64,000 nucleotides of DNA from Fomitopsis serialis (GCF_022376445.1 NW_025955040.1:1-64000), one strand, 5' to 3'. Shown: positions 22,878 through 34,399, counted from the first letter of the stretch. Notes: a model not told the origin generated them from the sequence alone. Made by a program: numbers and translations.

Positions 22878-23690
22878 TTGCGCAGCAAGGAGGGCGTGGT
22901 CGCACGTGCTCGAGCACGAACACGAAACATGCGGCGCGAGCTCGAGCAGGCGCAGAATGAGATGAAGGGCCTCCAGGAGGCGATCGAGGAGAAGCGCGAG
23001 GAGCTCGGGTCATTGGATGAGGTTCAGACTGCGCTTGCCATCCGGGAAGAGGTGAGGGCGTCTTGTGTCTGAACGCGACCAATCGATGGTGGCTGACGAC
23101 AATATGGTGTAGCTGAAGCAAGCGAAGGAAGCAACCAACGTGCAGGACGAGCTCGTCGGTTTCTTGCAAGGCAGACTGGCCGAGGTCGAACGCACGGCAG
23201 AAGCGGAGCGTCTCGCGAAGCAGTCGCCGGACGAGCGCGCGGCCGTGCATGAGGCGGAGTGCGTCACGCTCAAGGAGGTCAAGGTTCGCCTCCAGACGGA
23301 GATGAGTGAGAAGGAACGGGAGCTCGGCCAACCGATACACTCAAGTCCTCGCACGCGCCGCAGAGCTGGACGCGCAGAAGAGGGAGCCCGCGGCGAAGGT
23401 GGTGGCGCTCGAGGCGGCGGGGCGCGAGGCGCGAGACGGTCAGACACGCACGGAGGAGAACCTACGCGAGGATCGCGGCGCTCGAGGAGGAGCGTGCGCA
23501 GTCTTCTTCACAGGAAGAAGAGGTGATGAAGCTCGTATACGAGGAGCGGCGGGAACTCCTAGAACAGCTCCGCGCCGCACACGTGCAGGGGCAGGCGCAG
23601 AACGGATCCGCGAGCGCACAGGCGGCGCGGACCCCGCACTGGCAGGCAGGAGACACTGCGCCGCGGCGGGGCGCTGGGGCTTCGATATGG
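22878..23690 (+). pseudogene. Coiled-coil protein gene relic (left arm)
   Basis: Exon 22,878-23,051 ends ALAIREE at GTGAGG; the next begins at 23,113 (LKQAKEATNVQDEL). The protein is a heptad-rich Glu/Arg/Leu coiled coil (RRELEQAQNEMKGLQEAI, RLAEVERTAEAERLAKQ). The coding signal then moves frame twice, to RYTQVLARAAELDAQK near 23,335 and to ARIAALEEERAQSSSQEE near 23,475, which suggests two frameshifts. No motor or other domain is seen, so the family stays open. Confidence 0.45.
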
Positions 23691-24185
23691 GTACGTCTCG
23701 TCGCCCCCGCCATCGTCTGCGCACGGCGCTCACATGCCTGCTCGCTCGACAGACGAACCTGTATGTCGAAATCCTCGGTGTCCGGTTCGACCAGGCGAGG
23801 GGCCGGGCAAGTACGAGTACGTGAGGGAGCTAACAAAGCCGATGGAGAACGTGTGGATGGTTGCGTTCATTCATACGGGAGACATGCGCGATCATGAGCA
23901 AGCGCGATTTGCAACAGAACTCCGGGTGAACTCGTACCTCTCAGGGCTTCACATGTCGTGTATCCTTAGTAGTAGGACGTACAAATATTATGTCTTTCCG
24001 TCTCAGACTCTGATCCTCGCACTGAAGCGATATTCTGTCGAGACTTGCGAGTCAGTGACACTGTAAGTTGGCGAACCGGCAGCTCATGTCAATTCAATGC
24101 CAGGACTTATAGCACTGATATATAAACTTGTGAATACAGCCGCGATAGCTCACTATCTACTGTGAGCGGCGGACGGCGCAGAACC

Positions 24186-25058
24186 CTGTCTCGATGACGC
24201 CCGAGCAGCAGAAGGACATCCTCGAGTACACGTACGACCTCCTGACGGTGTTCAACAACGGCATCCCGCCGAAGGGGAGCGTCGCGCCGTGGTGGGAGAC
24301 GAGCGCGGAGGGCACGATGCTGCTGATCGACAAGGGGATCGAATACGGTACGGGCTGTCCTTGAGAGTACCCGTGCTGGCTCGTTGACACAGTCCTCCCA
24401 GATCATTCGCACATGGCTCACGAGTGAGCAGCAGCACGGATGTGAGAAGTGCTGGCTAACGCTTACTCGGATCATGTGTGGCTCGCAGGCGTACTACCTG
24501 CGTGACCAGGATACGTGGACGACGATCGACTACACGGCCAAGGCTGAGGCGTGGATGAAGCCGCTGCAACGAGGGAACGTCACCGGATTGGTGGAGCTAC
24601 CTGCTAACTGGTTCGAACCACTCTCATTCGAGATCCACAACGACTTGTGCTCACCGTTGCGCGTCTGGGACAGGTATTTGGACGATCTTCCGCCAATGAT
24701 GTGCGTGTTCCACACGCACACATCAAGCACCATTCTCATCATCTCGGTCTGGTAGGTTTATCAAGGGAAGCGCAAACTCACATGGATGGGTCAACTGCCG
24801 AGACGTCGAGCAACTCTGGAAGGACACCTTCACCTACCTCTACCGAGAGGAAGAGGATTTCATCTTCCCTATCACAATCCATCCCGACGTCAGCGGGTAC
24901 GTGTCCTGTATGTTGAACCTCACCAGGACTGATCGCGACCGCTACCACGCAGTCGCCCGCATGTCTTGCTCATGCTGGAGCGCTTCATCGAGTGGGTCAA
25001 CACCCACGAGAATGTACACAGGAGTGGTCCCATGGGGACAAGCTTGTGGACACGGTGA
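24186..25058 (+). pseudogene. Polysaccharide deacetylase (NodB/CE4 family), 5'-truncated
   Basis: Six exons can be joined: up to 24,347; 24,402-24,423; 24,489-24,610; 24,674-24,700; 24,756-24,896; 24,953-25,058, including 22- and 27-nt mini-exons. The product reads [107 protein letters not shown]. This order is typical of fungal polysaccharide deacetylases related to chitin/peptidoglycan deacetylase and PuuE, which hydrolyse N-acetyl groups of amino sugars or related amides. Homology begins about 20 nt inside the palindrome junction at 24,166, so the N-terminal part, with the metal-binding Asp and the HxxxH motif, is gone. The retained reading frame is open. The truncation shows that the junction is a rearrangement breakpoint. 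Confidence 0.75.
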
Positions 25059-25258
25059 GATTGAGGTTCGCCAACGCGACAAGACTACATGCCGTCCATC
25101 AAGTCCATTCAGAGATACACATAGCGAGAAGGAGCGGTCTTAGGGCATATGTTAGGTGAACATTGTGCGCAGTAGCCTCGAATTCGTCCACACCAAGAAA
25201 CAGCAACCAATCCCGCCAGCCTACGTACTAAATTCCACAACAGAATCTGGATGCTTCG

Positions 25259-26146
25259 TTAGCCCTGGCATACCACAAGATTTGGCAATCTCTTACCACC
25301 CCATGCCCTGCTCTCGTTCGGGGAGATGGGACTGTACAGACCTCTAATGAACGTCGCAGACCTGGACTGCATCGCTTGCAATGTCTTCGCATTTTCTATG
25401 AGCAGATGAAGAGCGCAGACATCGAGGGCTATGGAGTGGTAGGCATTCGGTTCGCTCTTGTTCTCGAGAGGTTGCAGCGCCTCGGCCAGCACGAAATGGT
25501 CCCTGATGGCTCTTCTGGACGTCCTATGATCCTGCAGATCAAACCGGTTAGTCGTGACAACACCAAGTGATCTAGTATGGGCTCACATTTCGAAGGTAGA
25601 AATCGAACGTTAGGATGAAGCGTACCAATACCCACAGCAACATGTGTCTGTGGTTAACGCGCTGGCCCTTCACATTATTGAGGGCCTTTGTATAGCCCAA
25701 GGACGCCCGGACTTCCGGTATGGAGAGCCCGGTGAGCTCTTCGTCAATGGTAGGGCGGCAACGGGCGAACCACCACGCCAAGAGATTCTCGACATAGCGC
25801 CGACTCTCCACCACACTGTGACCCACCCCGGCGGTCTCCTCCAGCAGGACACCATTAATTGCGAGGATTTTGTCCTCTGTCGGGGTGTTGCCGCTGAGGA
25901 TAGGGCTGATTGCTGCCTTCAACTGCGCCCCTGAGCGGGCTGGTGGCAGGGCGTTGACTGGAGCAGGGGGGGGAGCAGGAAGGCCCGGGGGCACAGGAAG
26001 GGGCGCAGGAGGGGGATAGCGACCGGAGCCGTTCTAGAGACGGCGACGTCAGGGACTGCATTGGCGGCGTTGATGGCTGCGTTGGTGGCCGCCGCCACCA
26101 TCGCCTGCGTTCCCACCAGGGTGATCGATACGATGACTCGATGCAT
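25259..26146 (-). CDS. Uncharacterised gene, at least two exons
   Basis: Exon 25,587 to about 25,990 (GAQLKAAISPILSGNTPTED, SVVESRRYVENLLAWWFARC, LSIPEVRASLGYTKALNNV) ends FYLRN at GTGAGC; the next begins at 25,531 (DHRTSRRAIRDHFVLAEALQ). Codon choice and splice sites look real. Upstream, MHRVIVSITLVGTQAM and NAAINAANAVPDVAV lie in another frame, separated by a run of eight C at about 25,971, so either a frameshift or a base-count error is present. No known domain. Confidence 0.45.
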
Positions 26147-26149
26147 TCC

Positions 26150-27257
26150 GACGGGTGGAGTGATGTCCAGTACCCTCGACAGGTAAGCTGTATATACGCA
26201 TCAATAGCCCGCCCGCCGAGCAGTAGGAAATGACCTAGACCGGTTCTTTTCAGAACGTCTGCCCGCCAAAGACATTTGTGGTAGTAGTGGTACTCATATG
26301 GATATGGAAGTATTTGGAGGTCATGCCCGGGCCTGGACCCCTTCTTTCCAGGCCGATGTCAGGCTCCAAAAGGCATCGTGAAGTCTCTCACCAATTGCTT
26401 CTCGAGTAAGGAGGCCGCCAGGGTACGGAGCTTCCCTCTTCCTCTTCGCTGCCTGGAGCTGACTTGCAGGAACAGGACCCGAGAGCCATGTCTCTAGGCT
26501 CAATGTCACTTATGAATGGAATCGTATATGGCAAGCTAATCTCTCGATGACACTCGGAAGCGAACAAACCGTGCCCTCGGATTTTGAGTGGCGATGAATT
26601 CTGGGACCCCACTTTGGCCGTCCCGAATTGGAAGAGCGTGCGCGAAGACGCCCCACTTTGAGAGCCACGCCTTATCTGCGGATCTCTAGTCAGCTGCCTG
26701 GACAGTGCGCACTCCGGGGACTTCCCTCTTGACGACTCTTCCCATGCTGGCAAAAACTTTGCGTTACGTTTTGGTTACGTTGACTGTGCATGTATGCCGG
26801 TGCGTTTCCGATTGACAGCGGACTGGTAGGCCTATGGGACTTTAGGGCGTCAGCGTGCTACTGCTTTTGGCTCCTGATCTTGGTTTTCTGCGCGCCGTGC
26901 CAGACCGGGTTCAGCTTCGCTGTCTGTGAACTGTGACACCAAATTCTCCTGGACAAAGGGCAACTGAGACGCAGTCCTCTGGCTTGGACGATAACAGGCG
27001 GTGTCGGCCCTCCTTATCGCACGTCGCGCACCGGTGCTACCATGACGGCAGACAGCAATGTCATCTCACGTCGACCTAAGGTCTCCACATCTGTAATCGG
27101 CATGGGCATGCGGTGCCCGGCATCGCGCTTTGGAGAGTTCACTTCCTCATGGCATTATGTCTTCCGTTCAGGTGTTGGGTACGCGGATTGGTCGCGGTTC
27201 CTTTGCGCGTGCGGCTTGCATGAGCGCTCAGTCTACGGATTTTGTACCATGCACGTA
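26150..27257. other. Filler 1, inner part; weak ORFs only
   Basis: A minus-strand frame at 26,321-26,509 (QLQAAKRKREAPYPGGLL, LHDAFWSLTSAWKEG) looks coding but is short and unplaced. Nothing else is recognisable up to the B-arm junction. Confidence 0.3.
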
Positions 27258-27716
27258 CCAGAGGCGGTAGAAGGAGAGGACGTAGGAAGACACGCCACCG
27301 CTGCTTGATAAGTACTGGTGGACCGACTCGCGGAGGCAGGTTCGCATCCGCGAAGCGCCAGAGATCCAGGCGGGCGGCGGCGGACGAGTTCGCTTCTGCT
27401 GCATTGCACTCGACCAACGAGGCGAAGGATGGGTGTGCCACCATCGAGATCGAACCGTGCGGCGTCGCACTAGCAGTGTTGCACGCACGGCCATCCGGAC
27501 TGTCGCATTCGCCCAGTATCTGCTGGCGTGACACCGAGAAACATCCAGACAACGCAAATATATATTGTCCCGAGAGTACATCCAGCAGCGTAACAAAGTA
27601 GTCGGTATGGGGGCGGGCAAGATGAGCGAGGAAGATCAGACCAAGATTGTGACAAAGAGTACGAAGAGGAACTCACGTTCAACAACGGAGACAAGGGGAT
27701 CCGATCAGCGGGTGGA

Positions 27717-27914
27717 TCAAGGAATAGGGCTGCGAATAGTGTGAGAACCAGAGAAGACCCAAGACAGGTCGGACGTACGCAGGCCGGCCTGAAAGAGCGT
27801 CTCGAGAGCGAAGGGGCGGGACGCGGCTTGTTCCTCATCGTCACTGAGATGGAGTTGTAGTGCGGGAGGGAGGCTGCTGTTGTCGATAACGCCGGGATAC
27901 TGAAACATGTGCAT
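27717..27914 (-). CDS. Short ORF in arm B (left), unknown
   Basis: Encodes YPGVIDNSSLPPALQLHLSD, DDEEQAASRPFALETLFQAG in a coding-like frame preceded by a possible TTTCAG acceptor; an upstream exon MNPSQEDRVYLDRVYLVC may belong to it, though the phases do not fit simply. No family recognised. Same as 51,105-51,302. Confidence 0.3.
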   Translation of the reverse strand: MHMFQYPGVIDNSSLPPALQLHLSDDEEQAASRPFALETLFQAGLRTSDLSWVFSGSHTIRSPIP

Positions 27915-28344
27915 GAGAGTGTTGGCAGCGGCATGATCGGGCTTGCGGCTTACTCACATACAGACGAGGTACACACGATCGAGGTACACGCGATCTTCTT
28001 GACTTGGGTTCATAGGTTGCAGATGGTGAAAAATTCGACATGAGAGGAGTGGCGGCAAAGAAGATGAGAAGGACGGTAGACTAGACGCGGAGACGGGAGA
28101 TGCACTCGCACACGCTCAGCCAAAATCTTGGATCACGTGCTACAGTGTGCCGACTCATGCAGTGAAGCTTATGGCTACTATGCGTTGTCCTCGCACACTT
28201 CGTCTCTTATAAAGGTTTCTACATATATATCATACGCATTACAGTCAGTACATGATGTGTTCACGAGAGGAGGCTGGGGCATACAAGGAGGATAATTGAA
28301 TTTCGTTCGGGAGAGTGCATGCTTATGTAACTTACTGCCATATA

Positions 28345-28530
28345 CGGAATAGCCAGATGAGGCTGCGGGGCGCGGTCAGTTGGCCGACTTTCTCTATTCT
28401 GAAAGTTTCCTCAGATGGGAAACAGCTGACGCACCAGTATGTCAAAGCTTGACGTCGGTGCGAGTGAGGGCTCAAGGAGGATAAACAACTTCGGACCAGC
28501 GAGAGCGAGTAGGAGCAAGTACTCACAGGC
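28345..28530 (-). repeat. Dispersed repeat family copy (arm B, left)
   Basis: Reads, on the minus strand, gcctgtgag...tttatcctccttga...actggtg...gaaactttcag...gccaactgaccg, the same series of short blocks as at 44,250-44,480 and 48,540-48,770. Confidence 0.5.
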
Positions 28531-29179
28531 GCTCGTCCAAGTCACGCGCGCAACTCGATCGCTCGGTGATCAGCCACTATTAGCGCTAAGTATTGCTCCT
28601 CCTTCAATAACTTACTGGTGGCTGCGAATGTCGTCTTGCCTCCTCCCTTCTCCAGCCCGCCTCCCTGTCTCTATCTTCACCCGCTGAGCAACAGAGGCAG
28701 CCGTTCCTCAAGTCTGGGAGGAGGGTGCAAAGGTACGTCGCAGGGCGGGCGGGGACGGGAAAATCTCACCAGTTGCACCACACCCGGCCATGTGTAGTGT
28801 AGTTCCGCATTAAGGACGTCAAGCGCAAGAGCTCTAATGGAACGTCTATCAACAGCGAGCGGCCGAGTCCTGAAGAGCTTGAGTGTCAGTCCGAAGGCAT
28901 ATCCGTACGTACGCTCCTCACCCGCCAACGTCGCTCGCGTTGAAACAGACATGCTTCACGTTAGGAATCCAGTATCGACATAGTATGCAGCGCGCGTTCT
29001 CTGCGCATTCATGAGCCTCGCGTTCGAGCTGGAAAAATTAGCGTAAAACACTGGTGCGTTCACTCTGGGACTAGCTCCGAGGCCGACGGCTAAACAAGAC
29101 GTGCTGCTCAGCCTCACGATCCGCCTCCCTCAGTTCTTCCCCATCATGCCGCCTCAGCCCCAGAGCGTTGTACCAATAA

Positions 29180-30024
29180 ATGCACGACACAAGCCCTGAA
29201 CGAGTTGCAGAGCCAGTTCTGCGAGACTCGATCATCGCTCGCTACTCATGCCGAGAAGATTCAGACGCTTGACCAGGCGGGATGCGCAGCGTCGACTGGG
29301 CCAGCAGACGACCACTCGGACGTGCTCTACGTACCGGCAGGCCAGAAGCGCGAGGACGGACGCGCGCGGACGGTGGACGTAAGCACACGCGTGGCACCGT
29401 ATTTGCTGAGTAAGTGTCTCAATTGCTCACGCACGACGCTCTCTGATCGTATGCATCCGCATGTCACCCAACGTTCTCTCTGCCTCCTTTTGGTCGCTCA
29501 TTCCTCTCGCCATCCCAATCTCGCCACCTCTATGGCGGATGCATACCGCTTAGCGACCCAGCCCGCTCCAGAGTACATACCGCGCTACCAGCGCAACGCT
29601 CTACTGCAAGACCTTATGTACCCGGCGCGAGCGTGGGAAGCGGTGGTGCGCGCACTCGGCTCCGGCGCGCTTTTGGATCCATCGTTGTCGGACACGACGT
29701 CCGCCGAGACGGCGCGAGTGCGACTGGCACGGCGCTCGCGCGATTCTGGGTCAGCCGCTCGCGCGACGACTTCGTTTTCAGGATGCCAGAGAATGACCGG
29801 ACTCCGCCCGTGCTTGAGGAGACGTTAATGGTGTCGAGTCGCTTTTTGATATCTGTAAGTGTTTCTTTAAGTCTCGGCGGCCTAACTACGTTTTACAGAC
29901 CACCTTCCGTCGTCCTTCACCGAGCCCTACGTCCATCCTCGACCTCTCGACCTCCCTGCATCAGGACGAGTGCGCGTTGTGTGTGGTTTGTTGTCGCACG
30001 CGCGCCTTCTCTCCGACACCGTAT
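29180..30024 (+). CDS. Uncharacterised multi-exon gene spanning the arm B edge
   Basis: A first exon (ALNELQSQFCETRSSLATHA, EKIQTLDQAG, ending VAPYLL at GTAAGT near 29,411) is followed after a TTAG acceptor near 29,556 by QPAPEYIPRYQRNALLQDLM. Further coding-like sequence, ARFWVSRSRDDFVFRMPEND, ends at GTAAGT near 29,852, and a last exon from about 29,899 reads DHLPSSFTEPYVHPRPLDLP and stops at 30,024. The middle part needs one frame change, so it is decayed or my exon model is incomplete. The start has a short coiled coil. The copy in arm B' stops at 49,408, so only this copy has the 3' half. Family unknown. Confidence 0.4.
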
Positions 30025-30091
30025 AGTATGTCCTTGTTTCGTAGCCCTTTCCATATATGTGGTTCTGATGGTGACTTTTCGTAGTTGAGCT

Positions 30092-30400
30092 CTACGGAGT
30101 CGATCGTTTTATTAGGTTCGTTCTTGTTCTGTCCCGTTCTTTGTACGCTATCATTTTCAGTGATCTGATTCCTTTGTATGCAAGTTTTTGCGCCAGGGTC
30201 GCGAGCTTCGCTGCCGTCAATTGCAGAGTTGGGTATAGAGTCTCCAGGTTGATCGTGTCTGCTCGTTCCTTTCTCGCGCCTTCGCCGGCCAGTTGGTCAG
30301 CTCTCTCGTTTAACTTGTGTCCGTTATGCCCTTTGACCCATTTCAGTCTTGTGTCTTGGCTTCGCTCGCAGAGCGATCCTATCAGTACGCGCGTGTATCG
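30092..30400 (-). pseudogene. RNase H domain relic of a non-LTR retrotransposon
   Basis: The minus strand encodes SLCERSQDTRLKWVKGHNGH, then KLNERADQLAGEGARKERAD and TINLETLYPTLQLTAAKL before a stop at 30,092. KGHxGxxxNxxAD-LAxxGA is the C-terminal signature of RNase HI domains as found in fungal LINEs. The N-terminal catalytic residues and any reverse transcriptase are missing, so this is a fragment. The zinc-knuckle relic in arm A could come from the same element family. Confidence 0.7.
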
Positions 30401-30404
30401 AACC

Positions 30405-33400
30405 CTTCCAGATCTCTACACTGTGTGGCTCATCCTGCAGCTCAGAAGCTATGTATCGACATCAGCCCGACTACCACACCGGACCAACTGCAGGACATCT
30501 GGGCGATAATGACGATTGCTGAGTTTGCAACTTGTCCTGCCACGGTGAGGGACAGGGACACCGGAACACGAGATTAGTACGCGAGGCCTCTGGCACGAAC
30601 GTCATGCATATGCTTCTATTGCATCTGCCTGCTAGAAGTGGGTCGTGTATCGGCGAAGCCTGGCTACATGTGGAAGCGACATGACCTTGTGAGGACTCTC
30701 GCGCGCGTTACCGCTAGATCGATTGGACCAGAGGTAATTAAATTACCTGAGTGTTGCCGACCAGCAGCGCCATTGGAACCGCATGCATTGGCGCTGCCGC
30801 AGAATGCGGAAGGCGAGAATAAAGGGCATTCCAGATGATTCGACATGCGGCCATCGACCTGCTAGTATCACTGATAGGCTGTCAGCTATCTATGTATGCT
30901 CTGGGTGGAGATGGCGACGCATGCGTACGTACCCCTGTACAAATTTGAGATGCCCATGCTGAAGCACGTCGGTTGTCAGTCCAGTCCTGCATCATGGCAC
31001 ATGTCGCCATACTATCTCGATTCTCGAGGCCTGTACCTGTGTTCTCCCACGTCAGTACAAAAGCTACACAGCAAACGAGTTGCATTCACAGCACCTGGTA
31101 GCTCGACTCCACCCTTTCGGCTCTTCCATAACCAGTTTTGAGGACTGCCTACTTACACGCAGAGCGAGCTAAGCGGCAGAACGTGTACGGGCCATGAGAT
31201 AGATCCCTGGCTCCGTATGGGTTGGACACCGAGGTGGAAGTGTTCCGGAGCGCAAGATTGAGCGCATTTGCCTTGCGACACGTGAATGAGAAAACATCGG
31301 GTCACTGGGTCAACACTGGGTACACTGAATTAGAAGAGCAGTGGATGTAGCACGCACCGTGTGTTCCAGAGCTGTGCGATTCCAGGGTAGGAATACCGAC
31401 CTGTGGTCTCGGCTATCCCATCAATGTTATTGAATTTGACGTTGAAGCTAAGCTGAAGGTAGATGAGTAGACGGGCCAGATCGGACCTCAGGCCTCAAGC
31501 TTCATACCCAGTGAGAACGTGCAAGATTCCCTTGCATTCTCAGTGATCCCTGTGTGTTGCTGTCAGCGCCTGTCAGCAAATTCTATTCCCGTTGATTCGT
31601 GTATGTTGCCGCATTCAAACCGCGCGATCGCGAGCCCATAAACTGCTTCCACGATTTGACACTTTCACAAATCCCGGGTGTCCCGCAGTTCAAAATGTCC
31701 AAATGTCCAAATGAATGCTTTCGCTCAATCCGAAAATTTTCCCGCTTGCCAATTGTCCGCCCAATGTGCGCTGCAATCCGGCTTGCGGTCCCGTGACCAC
31801 TCTCCCCACGACGTCACTGACGGTGCACTTCACGCAAGTGTCGAGGTCGAGACGTCTTTGACTCTGTACCACCACCTTTTCCCTGCACTTCTTCCAGTCC
31901 TTGTGCGCTCATGCTTGACAGGTATGTGATTGATCCTCGCAGGCGATGTGCGGCATGACGCGCACGACGACGGCGGCGGGCGGACGAGTCGACGAGCGGC
32001 GGGTGGCAGGCGGGCGGGCGAGCGGCAGCATACACGCCGACCGCTTGACGGCGACCACGCAGCGCGAATGCCCTGTGTGGAGACGCAGCCCACGAGTGGA
32101 CTGCAGGCGAAGGAAGGTGAGTCCAGAGACGCGCCAGCGAGCTAGCTGACCGTAAACACAGGGCGTGACGACGTGTAGCACAACGCCGCACACGTCGACC
32201 GCGAGCGCGCTGGGCAACTGCCCAGCGCGCAGACACGGCCGACGACCGGACGGCGTGTGCGTGAGCGAAGAGTGGGCGAAGCAACGCGCCGCACATCACA
32301 CGCTGACCGCGAGCACGCGTGACCAGATGGCGGGAATGCGTGAGGGAAAGCACCAGCGTAAGGTTGGACACGGGTAGCACCACGGGTGCGCAGGGCGCAT
32401 ACCGCACCCGCGACCCGCGTACCCGTACCCGTCTGCGGTGAACAAGCCTGACCACCGCAGGTATCACCGAGCACGTAAGCAGTTCGCAGAGGAGGTACGG
32501 CGCGAGCGTCGAGGACACCGTGCGGCGTGATGGGCTCGCACCGCACCGCGGAGAGCACCGAGGTGATGGGCACTGCTACGGCCAATGATCGGTGCCGTGT
32601 GAGGCGTCACAGGCTTTGCGGGTACCAACGCAAATGCGAAGGCGGAGAACGAGGTATGTTCGACCGATCACTGCCTCTTGTCTGTCACAATGACAATTCA
32701 AAATCTCGTCGCCTCGCCGCAACGCAAAGGTGAGTAGTATAGTCTTATGGACTCAAATCTCTAAACCGTTCCCGAGTATGCGGACAGAAGCCTGAAGCCC
32801 AAGCGGAACTCGGGTGACAAGTCCTACCGCAGCCCATTGTCAGCGCAGTGCGAGGGCGTCAGTGTCGTGTCTCAGTGGGGTAGGGACTACCACAGGCCTA
32901 GGATAGCATACCTGCATTGTATCGTGGTATACATTCGGACTCCTACGAGACGCGCAGAATTAATTCCATGAAAATCGATTTATATTCCAATTTGGGCGCG
33001 GATTCGAGTGATACAGAGCTCGTGTACTAAACAGATGGCAATTGCTGCCATTCGATTGCAACATACACGCATTTAAAACGAATTGAAGGGAACATACAGG
33101 GAACAGAAACCCATCTGTTAATCGGACAAATGGCCATTCCCTTCGTTTCCCAGCGTTTGGTGGAGCGGGGTGGGGCGGGAACAGCTGGGAAACGCTGGGA
33201 ATGGCAGGCGATCTTGCACGTTCTCACTGGGCTTCATAATTGAAGGTTTATCGTCGAAGACGTGTGGCGTGTCCTTCAAGTGGAGCTGTCAGTCTACAAC
33301 GGAATAACAGCACCGAGCCAGCGCACCTGTCAAACGCTCAAACACAAGAAAAGGCAATCTCAGAGTCGGACAAGAACCGGTTAGTAGTAGTAGTCGCTTT
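30405..33400. other. No gene; GC-rich repeats and hairpins
   Basis: Short frames only (about 30,420-30,545 reads PAAQKLCIDISPTTTPDQLQ and may be an exon). 31,960-32,120 repeats the degenerate GC-rich block seen at 13.6 kb, inverted. 33,131-33,206 is an imperfect inverted repeat around cgtttcccagc. Confidence 0.4.
32205..32230. repeat. Perfect 11-bp hairpin
   Basis: gcgcgctgggc, a four-base loop aact, then gcccagcgcgc. No T tract or adjacent gene, so it is not a clear terminator. Confidence 0.6.
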
Positions 33401-33404
33401 CGGA

Positions 33405-33660
33405 AATTTTGATTCTAGAAGATGCCACGAACGTTCGTGTGGCCCTGGAGAACGCTGCCCATGTATCGAACAATCACTATGGCCGACCAATTGCGGATGA
33501 CGCGACCAACAGTCAGCGAATCTCGGTCTGCCTTTTCCACCAGATGGCGACGTCGAGCCTGACTCAGACCTCGGCGACGTCCCATTCAATGGAGAAGGCA
33601 ATATGTACGAAGTGTACGGTAGCGTGCCTGAGAATATCGTGCAGACCATCTCAGGTGGGT
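33405..33660 (+). CDS. Acidic exon-like ORF, unknown
   Basis: The frame from about 33,520 reads LPFPPDGDVEPDSDLGDVPF, NGEGNMYEVYGSVPENIVQT and runs into GTGGGT. The acidic, non-repetitive composition looks like real protein but no family is recognised. Confidence 0.3.
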
Positions 33661-33827
33661 CTAGTGTCCTACGGACACTGGATACGTCTGCTTGCCTACT
33701 CCGCGCCGACACCTTCAAAATGGTGTATGATTGCGCGAGTCAGAGCCGCTGGTTCCTCGAATGCGTAGCCTCTGCGTGCCGGACTGTACAGACTGGCGAA
33801 ACTCGTATTACGCTGGTGGTAAGGCCT

Positions 33828-34286
33828 TCAACTCGAAGTCAAGAGAACCAGAAACCACTGGTGTTGTCGACCACACCCTAGACGAAGGCGTAGGTCACTT
33901 GATATGAGCCCATAGTGGGACATCAGTGGAATTTGTACCACGACGACTGACATAACTGTTCGCGCGAGCAGAGAACACAGCTCCGCATAATCGTCGGCGT
34001 GGCCGGATAGAACGTAGCCGGGGAGAAGTATGGGCCAAATATGAGCGAATGGCTGTCCAGATTCACCCACGACTTCTAGGTCTATGCAAGTCTTGCCGTA
34101 AGGTCTATTCCTCGGTTTATTCAGCACGCGCGCGTAGTGGTCTAAGGCCCATCGAGTGCCCAAGTGGTGTGGAACGCTGCGACGGAAGACATGCTGCGCA
34201 GGGTGGTACCAAGCACGGCAGACTGTGCAGCAAACCGCAAGTGCAAGGAGGTCGTCCCAGAGGCAGTCGCATATGTGCTCGATCAC
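33828..34286 (-). pseudogene. F-box protein fragment
   Basis: Opens MIEHICDCLWDDLLALAVCC, TVCRAWYHPAQHVFRR, an F-box, followed by ALDHYARVLNKPRNRPYGK. Related to 10,804-11,440. After about 150 residues the similarity to F-box/LRR proteins ends without the usual long repeat region, so the gene is truncated. No frameshift was seen in the piece itself. Confidence 0.6.
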
Positions 34287-34399
34287 GTCCTGCGGAAGAT
34301 GCGGATCTTAGATGGGGTATGTTCAATCGCAGATACAAGGAAAGATACATGTTGTACACCCGCAAGTAGATCACCTTCCACGCGAGCTCACGGCGCCTT

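Larger units (their letters stand above)
15713..24166 (+). repeat. Inverted repeat arm A (left)
   Basis: About 8.45 kb, nearly identical in reverse complement to 55,552-64,000. Differences that I could place are one-base homopolymer lengths: T run at 16,518, G run at 17,073, C run at 18,146, G run at 23,799, each one base longer here. The inner edge is abrupt: ctactgtgag is shared, then cggcgg (left) against the reverse complement of gggatga (right). The outer edge is unknown because the right copy ends at the window end. Confidence 0.95.
27258..29611 (+). repeat. Inverted repeat arm B (left)
   Basis: About 2.35 kb, reverse complement of 49,408-51,743. Near identity over most of the length, but within about 110 nt of the inner edge there are three substitutions and three indels, including a net 15-nt difference. 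Beyond 27,257 and 29,612 similarity stops. Confidence 0.95.

Noticed and set aside
24600..24620. tRNA T-loop (gttcgaacc)
   Set aside because: It is the donor of a deacetylase intron; no acceptor stem or anticodon arm can be formed around it.
25920..26146. Independent small gene starting MHRVIVSITLVG
   Set aside because: More likely the 5' part of the gene at 25,259-26,146, separated by a C-run frame change.
32205..32230. Transcription terminator
   Set aside because: No T tract and no gene ends nearby; intrinsic terminators are not expected for a nuclear eukaryotic gene.
33131..33206. Miniature inverted-repeat transposon
   Set aside because: The arms are short and imperfect, and no target duplication is seen.
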